A stretch of DNA of 21,637 nucleotides. Origin: Coprenecus sp964640305 (lineage in GTDB: Bacteria; Bacteroidota; Bacteroidia; Bacteroidales; UBA932). The position numbers and the translations under genes were made by a program. The notes beneath the pieces are model-generated. The model was not told where the DNA came from and did no database searches. It saw only the letters and a program-made list of their open reading frames with translations. Positions within the stretch are counted from its first letter, which is position 1; every line of letters starts with the position of its first letter. Positions 1-5,768 of the stretch are shown one piece after another. The stretch covers positions 1 through 21,637 of the forward strand of contig CAZXFF010000035.1 of NCBI GenBank assembly GCA_964640305.1, written 5' to 3'.

Positions 1-53
1 GCACCTGCCTTGCACGCAGGGGGTCAAGAGTTCGAATCTCTTTACCTCCACCA
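1..53 (+). tRNA. tRNA-Ala(TGC), 3' part
   Basis: The window opens inside a tRNA gene. The anticodon arm (CCTGC, loop CTTGCAC, GCAGG) gives anticodon TGC, followed by the variable region, a T arm with TTCGAAT, the 3' acceptor strand TACCTCC, discriminator A and an encoded CCA at 51-53. The 5' acceptor strand and most of the D arm lie outside the window. Clostridial tRNA-Ala(TGC) genes often sit in or after rRNA operons, but nothing here shows what is upstream. Confidence 0.93.
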
Positions 54-56
54 AAG

Positions 57-86
57 AAGAACTACAGTATGTAGTTCTTTTTTTTG
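57..86 (+). terminator. Terminator after tRNA-Ala
   Basis: A perfect 9-bp stem (AAGAACTAC at 57-65 with GTAGTTCTT at 71-79) with a 5-nt loop runs into an uninterrupted T-tract. It starts 3 nt after the tRNA CCA end and is a standard intrinsic terminator. Confidence 0.9.
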
Positions 87-101
87 TATAAAAATAAGTG
101 A

Positions 102-107
102 TATAAT
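102..107 (+). promoter_or_regulatory. Possible -10 box for the HD gene
   Basis: A consensus TATAAT lies 45 nt upstream of the HD-domain gene and just after the tRNA terminator. No good TTGACA-like -35 box is found at 16-18 bp; only T-rich sequence is there. The HD gene must have its own promoter if the terminator works, and this is the best candidate. Confidence 0.4.
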
Positions 108-151
108 GTTTATAGGGTAGCTAATTAATATGTTAAGTTTGGAGTTTAAGT

Positions 152-691
152 ATGTTATATAGAGTTAAACAAGTTATGTGGGCAATAAGTTCTAATTTTA
201 AAGATATTGACTATGATTATGTTAATAAATATTTAAATAAAAATGAAGTAACACTTTTTAATAAGTTAAAACATTCTGAAATGCATCATTGTATAAGAGT
301 TTGCCATGATTGTTTAAGAATAAATTCTGAAAATAAGTTAAATGTAGACAAAATAATTTTAGGAAAAGTTGCTTTATTACATGATATAGGTAAAATTGAA
401 TATAAACTAAATCTTATTGAAAAATCTTTATTAGTAATTTTAAATAAAGTTACTAGAGGAGGGCTTAAAAAGTTTTCTAGTTTTAAAAGTGTTGATATAT
501 ATTATAATCATGGAATAAAAGGAAAAAGTATATTATTAAAAGAACAAAATAAAAATAAAGATAATTTACATAATACATATAGTGAAGAATTTTTAGATGC
601 CATAGAAAATCATCATAGTAATATTTCTTATGGGAATTTAAGTAACAATGTTTTATTACGTATTTTGGTAGAAGCTGACAATATTAATTAA
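152..691 (+). CDS. HD-domain phosphohydrolase
   Basis: A 179-residue cytoplasmic protein with a complete HD metal-binding signature. His46 is in the first helix, the HD pair is His77-Asp78 in a LLHDIGK motif, further histidines are at 120 and 154-155, and a late Asp176 follows in EADNIN. These are the usual divalent-metal ligands of the HD/HDIG superfamily, whose members hydrolyse phosphomonoester or phosphodiester bonds in nucleotides. The residues between 80 and 145 are Lys- and Asn-rich and not diagnostic. The substrate cannot be read from the sequence. The ATG at 152 is supported by GGAG at 141-144, 7 nt upstream. It stands alone between a tRNA terminator and its own terminator at 797-840. 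Confidence 0.85.
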   Translation: MLYRVKQVMWAISSNFKDIDYDYVNKYLNKNEVTLFNKLKHSEMHHCIRVCHDCLRINSENKLNVDKIILGKVALLHDIGKIEYKLNLIEKSLLVILNKVTRGGLKKFSSFKSVDIYYNHGIKGKSILLKEQNKNKDNLHNTYSEEFLDAIENHHSNISYGNLSNNVLLRILVEADNIN

Positions 692-796
692 GTTCTAAAA
701 ATATTTGTATTTTTATTTAATTAACTATTTATATATTCATAAATAAATTAAAAGAATTCAATAATTATAATTACTATGTAGAATAATAATGTTTTT

Positions 797-840
797 AAAA
801 TGAGTTTAATAAGAAATTTTCTTATTAAACTCATTTTTTT
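797..840 (+). terminator. Terminator between HD gene and amtB
   Basis: A perfect 13-bp stem (TGAGTTTAATAAG at 801-813 with its complement at 821-833), extended by 4 A-T pairs, has a 7-nt loop and is followed by T residues. It lies about 105 nt after the HD gene stop and separates that gene from amtB. Confidence 0.85.
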
Positions 841-866
841 TATTTAGTGTCATAAATTTATAAATA

Positions 867-925
867 TATAAAATGAAATTTTACTTTATTTAAATTTTTA
901 AAATAAAAATATATTTCATTTTATA
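867..925 (+). repeat. AT-rich inverted repeat in amtB leader
   Basis: ATAAAATGAAAT at 868-879 is repeated in inverted form at 913-924 (13 bp if 867 and 925 are included), with a 33-nt AT-rich centre that can extend the stem imperfectly. It ends about 16 nt before the amtB ribosome binding site, so in RNA it would form a hairpin just upstream of it. It could be an operator or an RNA regulatory element for nitrogen control, or simply AT-rich sequence. No T-tract follows, so it is not a terminator. Confidence 0.45.
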
Positions 926-954
926 GTTTATATACCAAAAAGGAGGCGCTATTT

Positions 955-2208
955 ATGGAGCAAAGTATAATATTAGATACACTGTGGGTGTTATTTGGAG
1001 GTATTTTAGTCTTTGCAATGCAAGCTGGTTTTGCCTTAGTTGAAACAGGTTTTACAAGAGCTAAAAATGCAGGAAATATAATTATGAAAAATCTTATGGA
1101 TTTTGCTCTTGGATCTTTAGTTTATTGGATTTTAGGTTTTGGTATAATGTTTGGAAAAGATATTTTAGGACTTTTTGGATCAGTAAAGCTTTTTGCAAAT
1201 GGAAATATTGATCATATAGGTCTAACTATTACAAAGGAATCATTTTTATTTTTTCAAACTGTATTTTGTGCAACAGCAGCAACTATAGTTTCAGGTGCAA
1301 TGGCTGAAAGAACAAGATTTATAGCTTATTGTATATACAGTGTTGTTATAAGTGCTTTTATATACCCTGTTGTAGGTCATTGGATTTGGGGAGGAGGATT
1401 TTTGGCTAACATGGGATTTATTGATTTTGCAGGTTCAACTGCTGTTCATTCTGTAGGTGGATGGTGTGCTGTTGTAGGTGCAATGATGCTTGGACCTAGA
1501 ATAGGTAAATATTCTGATAATGGAAAGGCCAATGCTATACCAGGACATAGTTTGACTCTTGGTGCTTTAGGAGTATTTATTTTATGGCTTGGATGGTTTG
1601 GTTTTAATCCTGCTTCTAGTTTAAGTGTTAGTGATATGGAACTTAATTCAAGAATATTTATTACTACAAATTTAGCAGCAGCGGCAGCAGCTACTACAAC
1701 AATGATAGTTACATGGATAAGATATAAAAAGCCAGATGTTAGTATGACTTTAAATGGTGTTTTAGCTGGCCTTGTGGCAATAACAGCAGGGTGCCATGTT
1801 GTAACACCCGGTGCAGCTATAATTATTGGAGTTATTGCAGGCTTTGTTGTGGTATTTGGAGTGGAATTTATAGATAAAATTTTGAAAATTGATGATCCTG
1901 TAGGTGCTATTGGAGTGCATTGTTTATGTGGAGTAACAGGAACATTAATGGTAGGTTTGTTTGCAACTTATGGAGATAGCATAGGATTATTTTATGGTGG
2001 CGGATTTAAGCTTTTAGGTATTCAAACATTGGGAATTTTATGTGTTGCAGCTTGGACAATAATAACATCTTTTATACTATTTAAGATAGTAAAAGCTACT
2101 GTTGGACTAAGAGTTAGTAAATCAGAAGAATTAAGAGGTTTAGATTATGAAGAGCATGGCATTGAAAATAGTTATGCTGATTTCCAAAGTACAGATATAA
2201 ATACTTAA
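955..2208 (+). CDS. amtB: Ammonium transporter AmtB
   Basis: A 417-residue polytopic membrane protein of the Amt/Rh family that conducts ammonium into the cell. It has about eleven hydrophobic segments and no obvious cleaved signal peptide. Recognisable signatures are AMQAGFALVETG (21-32), GHWIWGGGFL (141-150), DFAGSTAVHSVGG (157-169), GWFGFNPAS (213-221) and DDPVGAIGVHCLCG (313-326). The twin pore histidines are His165 and His322, the conserved Asp is Asp158, and the pore phenylalanines are near 104 and 217. The periplasmic Trp of E. coli AmtB (GGWL) is Phe149 here. The start is set by AGGAGG at 941-946. glnK begins 15 nt after the stop, the classic amtB-glnK pairing in which the PII protein plugs the channel when nitrogen is plentiful. 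Confidence 0.97.
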   Translation: MEQSIILDTLWVLFGGILVFAMQAGFALVETGFTRAKNAGNIIMKNLMDFALGSLVYWILGFGIMFGKDILGLFGSVKLFANGNIDHIGLTITKESFLFFQTVFCATAATIVSGAMAERTRFIAYCIYSVVISAFIYPVVGHWIWGGGFLANMGFIDFAGSTAVHSVGGWCAVVGAMMLGPRIGKYSDNGKANAIPGHSLTLGALGVFILWLGWFGFNPASSLSVSDMELNSRIFITTNLAAAAAATTTMIVTWIRYKKPDVSMTLNGVLAGLVAITAGCHVVTPGAAIIIGVIAGFVVVFGVEFIDKILKIDDPVGAIGVHCLCGVTGTLMVGLFATYGDSIGLFYGGGFKLLGIQTLGILCVAAWTIITSFILFKIVKATVGLRVSKSEELRGLDYEEHGIENSYADFQSTDINT

Positions 2209-2223
2209 TATGGGGAGTTATTA

Positions 2224-2580
2224 ATGGATGTTATAAAAAAGATTGAGATAATAACAAGAAAAAGTAAGTTTGAAGAACTAAAAGTTGCTTTAAATAAAAT
2301 TGGAGTTGGAGGGATGACAGTTTATCAAGTTTTAGGTTGTGGAACTCAAAGTGGAGATAAACTTTATTATAGAGGAGTTCCTGTTGAACTTAAGCTTATT
2401 CAAAAGGTTAAAATAGAAATTATTGTTTGTGAAATTCCAGTTGAAAAGGTAATAGATGTTGCTCAAAATATTTTAAGAACTGGTGAAATTGGTGATGGTA
2501 AAATATTTATATATGATGTGTATGATGTTATAAAGATTAGGACAGGAGAGAGGGGAAAGGCAGCACTAGCTAATGAATAA
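2224..2580 (+). CDS. glnK: Nitrogen regulatory protein PII (GlnK type)
   Basis: A 118-residue PII-family signal protein, a cytoplasmic trimer that binds ATP/ADP and 2-oxoglutarate and gates AmtB. The fold is recognisable from KIEIITRKSKFEELKVAL at the N-terminus, a T-loop region at about 38-58, the TGEIGDGKIF nucleotide-binding B-loop (86-95) and IRTGERG (105-111). Aligned to E. coli GlnK, the uridylylated T-loop tyrosine (YRGAEY) becomes valine 54 (YRGVPV), so UMP modification at that site is not possible. The arginine of the T-loop YYRG is kept. The ribosome binding site GGGGAG at 2212-2217 and the 15-nt gap after amtB indicate one transcript. Control is probably purely by effector binding. 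Confidence 0.95.
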   Translation: MDVIKKIEIITRKSKFEELKVALNKIGVGGMTVYQVLGCGTQSGDKLYYRGVPVELKLIQKVKIEIIVCEIPVEKVIDVAQNILRTGEIGDGKIFIYDVYDVIKIRTGERGKAALANE

Positions 2581-2603
2581 ATAAAAAATATAAATTATTG
2601 TTC

Positions 2604-2640
2604 AAAAGGTTGTATAATTTTTTATGCAACCTTTTAATAT
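2604..2640 (+). terminator. Probable terminator of amtB-glnK
   Basis: AAAAGGTTG at 2604-2612 pairs with CAACCTTTT at 2627-2635 around an AT-rich loop, 24 nt after the glnK stop. The T run is short and shared with the stem, so termination strength is uncertain. Confidence 0.65.
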
Positions 2641-2915
2641 TTGGAGTTATTTTAAGGTGATTATAGAAGCTTTTAATACTTTAGTATTATGAGAATAAAT
2701 AATAATATTATTAAATAAGTAGTAAAAATTGTATAATATAAGTTATAATCAAATTGATTGATATTTTAAAATAAATGTAAAACTTATACAGATTTATTTT
2801 AAGTTACATAGGAATTTTTTATACTATGCATAATTTTATTAATGGGATTTAGCATAGTAAGATTTATTAGATAGAATAAAACTTAAATAATATAGAGCCA
2901 GGAGTTGAATAATTA
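2641..2915 (+). other. Intergenic region with two inverted repeats
   Basis: No coding capacity seen. Two perfect inverted repeats are present: an 11-bp AT-only one (2766-2776 with 2792-2802) and an 8-bp one with GC content (TACTATGC at 2822-2829 with GCATAGTA at 2852-2859). The second ends 56 nt before the next start codon, where an operator or leader hairpin would be expected. I cannot pick a convincing promoter, although several TATAAT-like strings occur around 2730-2750. Confidence 0.4.
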
Positions 2916-4313
2916 ATGGATTATGATGTTTTAATTTTAGGTGGTGGAATAATAGGTTGTGCAGTTGCTTATGAATTATCAAAATATAATTTAAATATAG
3001 CAGTTATAGAAAAAGATTTTGATATAGCAGATGATATATCTTTTTTTAATACTTCAATAGTTTACGATGGTTGTGAATGTAAGGATAATTTAATAAGTGC
3101 TTTAGAGGAAATGGGTAATTCAATGCTAGCTAAGATAACTGAAAAACTTAATGTTTCTTTTAAAAGATTACCTAATTTAACTATTGCAACTGATGAAAAA
3201 TCTTTAAAGGTTGTAGAAGAAAGATATAAAAGAGCTATAGATAGAGCTTTAACTGGAATTAAGCTTATAAATGGTGATGAGGCTAGAAAACTTAATCCAA
3301 GGCTGGGAGATGATGTTATAAAAGCTCTTTATTCAGAAAATACTGCAGTTATAAGACCATATGATTTAGCAATAGCTTATGGAGAAGTTGCTTATGATAA
3401 TGGTGTTGCTTTTAGACTAGAAGAAGTTGTTACAGATATTCAAAGTTTATCAAATGGCTTTAGGGTAACAACAAATAAAAATAAATTTAAATGTAAATTT
3501 GTAGTTAATACTATTCCAGGAGAAAAGTATTTGTTAGACGATATAAGAGAAAAAGATGATGCTGGATATAATTTAAAGACTTATTATGTAGTTTTAAATA
3601 ATTTAAAAAATATAGATAAAAACTCTATATTGTCTAAAATAGAAGATAAAGATAATTCTATTGTTTTTATGCCAAGTTCTTGTAGTGAACTTATAGTAGG
3701 AGTAAATTCAAGTATAGAGTTAAGTAAAAAAGATGTGGTGAATAAAGTAAAAGAACTTATTCCTGATTTAGGAAGGAAAGATGTTAAGGATATATTTTAT
3801 GATAATCATCATAAAGATATAATGATAATAGATGATAGTGAAGTAAATAAAGGATATATAAAGGTTACAGGTAAATATTATGGAGAAGTGACAATATCTC
3901 CAGCTATAGCAACAATAGTTAGTGAGACTATTGTTGAAGATTTAAAATGTGGTGAGAATAAAAATTTTGTTGATAAGAGAAGAGAGTTTTATAGATTTCG
4001 TGATTTATCAATGGAAGAGAGAAATGATCTTATAAAATTAGATAACAGATACGGAAAGATAATTTGTATATGTAATCAGATAACAGAAGGAGAAATTGTT
4101 GATTCTATAAGAAGACCACTAGGTGCAAGAACTGTTGAAGGAATTAAAAGAAGAACTGCCGCAACATTTGGTCATTGCAATGGTGCGTATTGTATAAGTA
4201 GTATTATTGATATATTAGCAAGAGAATTAGATAAAAAACCAACAGAGATAGTAGAGGATTCTAAAAATTCTCATGTATTAACTTGTAGAATAAAAGAATT
4301 TGATGAGGTTTAA
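2916..4313 (+). CDS. GlpA-like FAD oxidoreductase with BFD-like [2Fe-2S] domain
   Basis: A 465-residue protein of the glycerol-3-phosphate dehydrogenase / L-2-hydroxyglutarate oxidase type. The N-terminus has the FAD Rossmann motif LILGGGIIGCAVAYEL (6-21) with acidic Glu32 at the end of the second strand. The DAO-type fold closes with TGKYYGEVTISPAIA (318-331). The C-terminal BFD-like domain (about 380-440) carries Cys384-x-Cys386 and Cys421-x4-Cys426, the CxC...CxxxxC pattern expected to bind [2Fe-2S]. The segment after the Rossmann motif, normally close to GANS-GIVHAGYD, reads FFNTSIVYDGCEC, so the usual histidine is Tyr50. The substrate is therefore uncertain, and calling it glycerol-3-phosphate dehydrogenase would be unsafe. 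GGAG at 2901-2904 precedes the start. A DUF1667 gene follows after 26 nt. Confidence 0.85.
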   Translation: MDYDVLILGGGIIGCAVAYELSKYNLNIAVIEKDFDIADDISFFNTSIVYDGCECKDNLISALEEMGNSMLAKITEKLNVSFKRLPNLTIATDEKSLKVVEERYKRAIDRALTGIKLINGDEARKLNPRLGDDVIKALYSENTAVIRPYDLAIAYGEVAYDNGVAFRLEEVVTDIQSLSNGFRVTTNKNKFKCKFVVNTIPGEKYLLDDIREKDDAGYNLKTYYVVLNNLKNIDKNSILSKIEDKDNSIVFMPSSCSELIVGVNSSIELSKKDVVNKVKELIPDLGRKDVKDIFYDNHHKDIMIIDDSEVNKGYIKVTGKYYGEVTISPAIATIVSETIVEDLKCGENKNFVDKRREFYRFRDLSMEERNDLIKLDNRYGKIICICNQITEGEIVDSIRRPLGARTVEGIKRRTAATFGHCNGAYCISSIIDILARELDKKPTEIVEDSKNSHVLTCRIKEFDEV

Positions 4314-4339
4314 TAATATTTATAGAAAGGAAGATTGTA

Positions 4340-4564
4340 ATGGAAGAGGAACTTTTCACAAGTGTAGTTAGACTTAGAGGATCTAAGTTTCATGTAGTGC
4401 CTGTAAAAAGTAGTAAACCTGTACCGCAAGATAAATGGATAGAATTTTCTAAAATACTTAGCAGATTATATGTTGGAGTTCCAACGAAAATAGGTACTGT
4501 TGTTTGTAGGAATATATTAAATACAGGAATTGATATAATTTGTACTAAGAATATTGATAATTAA
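4340..4564 (+). CDS. Short DUF1667 protein lacking the Cys cluster
   Basis: A 74-residue protein matching only the C-terminal part of DUF1667. The recognisable stretches are VVPVKSSKPVPQ (18-29) and VPTKIGTVVCRNILNTGIDI (47-66), which resemble the family's vPVkTs-piPk and aPvkiGdvv-nilgtGvdv pattern. From memory, usual members are about 110-120 residues and begin with a CxxCPxGC-type cysteine cluster, absent here. Only 26 nt separate it from the previous stop, so the missing half is not hidden upstream, and a clear AAAGGAAG site sits 7-8 nt before the ATG. DUF1667 proteins are usually encoded with GlpA-like and GlpB-like flavoproteins; only the GlpA-like partner is present. Function unknown; probably an accessory to the flavoprotein. 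Confidence 0.75.
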   Translation: MEEELFTSVVRLRGSKFHVVPVKSSKPVPQDKWIEFSKILSRLYVGVPTKIGTVVCRNILNTGIDIICTKNIDN

Positions 4565-4633
4565 TAAGGCATTAAGTTATTAATATAATATTGAAAGTAA
4601 ATTTTGAAAGATGAATTAATAAATATTTGCATT

Positions 4634-4680
4634 AAAACAAAAAAATCTAATTATATGTACTAGATTTTTTTGTTTTTTTA
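4634..4680 (+). terminator. Terminator after the DUF1667 gene
   Basis: A perfect 16-bp stem (4634-4649 with 4661-4676) and an 11-nt loop are followed by a T run. It ends the flavoprotein/DUF1667 transcript. The A-run on the 5' side means it could also terminate minus-strand transcription. Confidence 0.92.
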
Positions 4681-4980
4681 CAAGAAAAGTAAAAATAATC
4701 AATTTATAAACACTATAAAATTACTTTTATTTCATTACAATACAAAAAATAGATTTTAAAATGCAAGAAATAATTTAAATTATTCATTTTAAATACTAAG
4801 GATAATTTTGTTATTTAAATTTATTAAATAATGTATAATAATCTTTGATAATTGTTAAGTAAAGAAGTTAAAAACGTATTTGTTTTATAAAAATTATTTT
4901 AAAGATGAATTTCTATTGTAAAGCTATAATTTAAGTGTTAATCTGTATTCGACCTAAGAAATAATATTAAACTAGATTTA
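4681..4980 (+). other. Gene-free AT-rich stretch with hairpins
   Basis: No coding sequence supported. AAAAGTAA (4685-4692) pairs with TTACTTTT (4721-4728). A compound palindrome lies at 4755-4793: TTTAAAATG at 4755-4763 pairs with CATTTTAAA at 4785-4793, and between them sits the 16-nt palindrome AATAATTTAAATTATT (4769-4784). No T-tract follows. A TATAAT at 4925-4930 is a possible -10 box for the small peptide genes downstream, but it lacks a good -35. CCTAA (4953-4957) could pair with TTAGG (4978-4982) and partly cover the first peptide gene's ribosome binding site. Confidence 0.4.
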
Positions 4981-4993
4981 GGAGATGGTTATT

Positions 4994-5122
4994 ATGACAA
5001 GATTTTCAACAGTAAACGCAGATACACTTTTAATAGTAGAATCATTAAATAAAAAGAATGAAAAAGCAGATAAAAAAGGAACAAAATTAGCACAATTATT
5101 TGGATTATTACAAAGAAGATAA
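4994..5122 (+). CDS. Small basic peptide, copy 1 (42 aa)
   Basis: Too short for routine gene calling, but supported by AGGAG ending at 4984, 9 nt before the ATG, and by a near-identical second copy downstream. The product starts MTRFSTVNADTLLI, has a Lys-rich centre (positions 20-31, including KADKKGTK) and ends TKLAQLFGLLQRR. By count it carries 9 basic and 4 acidic residues. There is no signal peptide, transmembrane helix, cysteine or GG-type leader cleavage site. The C-terminal 12 residues could form a short amphipathic helix. I do not recognise the family. An in-frame ATG at 4985 directly abuts the GGAG and is a less likely start. Confidence 0.7.
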   Translation: MTRFSTVNADTLLIVESLNKKNEKADKKGTKLAQLFGLLQRR

Positions 5123-5194
5123 TTTGATTTTTAAGTAGATAATATGAATAATTTAATTCATAGTTTAAAATTATAATAAAGGGAGATAGTTATT

Positions 5195-5323
5195 ATGACA
5201 AGATTTTCAGCAGTAAACGCAGATACATTTTTAATGATAGAATCATTAAATAGGAAGAATAAAAAAGCAGATAAAAAAGGAACAAAATTAGCACAATTAT
5301 TTGCATTATTGAAAAGAAAATAA
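5195..5323 (+). CDS. Small basic peptide, copy 2 (42 aa)
   Basis: Second copy of the preceding gene, same length, 33 of 42 residues identical by hand alignment, no indels. Differences are T6A, L12F, I14M, V15I, K20R, E23K, G37A, Q40K and R42K; nearly all keep size or charge class, and the product is more basic (11 basic, 3 acidic). The central block from Lys24 to Phe36 is unchanged. The ribosome binding site GGGAG at 5181-5185 sits 9 nt before the ATG. The preserved frame and conservative changes argue that both copies are or recently were translated. Function unknown. There is no terminator between this gene and the serS promoter about 105 nt downstream. Confidence 0.7.
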   Translation: MTRFSAVNADTFLMIESLNRKNKKADKKGTKLAQLFALLKRK

Positions 5324-5427
5324 TTTTAGTTGTATGTAGATAATTTTAATAATTTAATTAATAGTTTAAAATTATAATAAAAGGTTATAATTTATAGTAT
5401 AGAAAATATAATATAGTAATTAAATTC

Positions 5428-5456
5428 TTGACATTATATTGCAATAGCTTTACTAT
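5428..5456 (+). promoter_or_regulatory. Promoter of the serS T-box transcript
   Basis: A consensus -35 box TTGACA (5428-5433) and a -10 box TACTAT (5451-5456) are separated by 17 bp. This predicts a start near 5463, about 17 nt before the T-box Stem I. Confidence 0.85.
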
Positions 5457-5479
5457 ATTATTAGTAAAATAAATATTAA

Positions 5480-5702
5480 CCTTTGATCAGGCTAGTAATG
5501 TTTGTTAGTATTTTAGAGAGTCAGTGGATGGTGTAAACTGATATGCTATATTCATGAATCCACCTGTGAGGGACTGTGATGAGCAGTACGGATTTAACCG
5601 TTATAATTTTTTGAGCGGATAGATTTTTTAATCTATCAATTAGGGTGGTAACGCGGAGTTTTTCGTCCCTTTTATTAAGGGAAAAGGAAAGACTCTTTTT
5701 TA
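5480..5702 (+). promoter_or_regulatory. T-box leader (serine) of serS
   Basis: A tRNA-sensing antitermination leader. Stem I closes with CCTTTGATCAGG (5480-5491) against CCTGTGAGGG (5563-5572). The AG-bulge/distal-loop region AGAGAGTCAGTGG and GGTGTAAACTG is typical. The specifier is TCC (5559-5561) in GAATCCACC, a serine codon read by tRNA-Ser(GGA). The T-box sequence AGGGTGGTAACGCGG is at 5642-5656. The competing terminator runs from GGAGT near 5655, through CCCTT/AAGGG, to GACTC and a T run ending about 5701. Uncharged tRNA-Ser would stabilise the antiterminator and switch on serS. The bulge is TGGT, so its variable base would face the G discriminator of tRNA-Ser as a wobble pair. Confidence 0.93.
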
Positions 5703-5768
5703 TTTTGTCTAAAATTAATAACCATATAAAAATATATATAAAAGATTAAATTGAAAGGAAGAATTAAA

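Larger units (their letters stand above)
4981..5382 (+). repeat. Two 201-bp direct tandem repeats
   Basis: Unit 1 (4981-5181) and unit 2 (5182-5382) align without gaps at an exact 201-bp offset. Each holds a ribosome binding site, a 42-codon ORF and a 59-nt AT-rich tail. By hand count the ORF differs at 11 of 129 positions and the tail at 8 of 59. Similarity stops sharply upstream of 4981 and after 5382, so this is a clean head-to-tail duplication. Confidence 0.9.

Noticed and set aside
4981..5382. The tandem small ORFs considered as a bacteriocin or RiPP precursor array.
   Set aside because: There is no GG or other leader cleavage motif, no cysteine or modification-enzyme gene, and no exporter nearby in the window.
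4981..5382. The 201-bp repeats considered as a CRISPR or satellite array.
   Set aside because: There are only two units, contiguous without spacers, each containing a full ORF.
5751..5768. TTG start giving a 6-residue longer SerS.
   Set aside because: The TTG lies next to the Shine-Dalgarno itself, and the family begins MLDLK.
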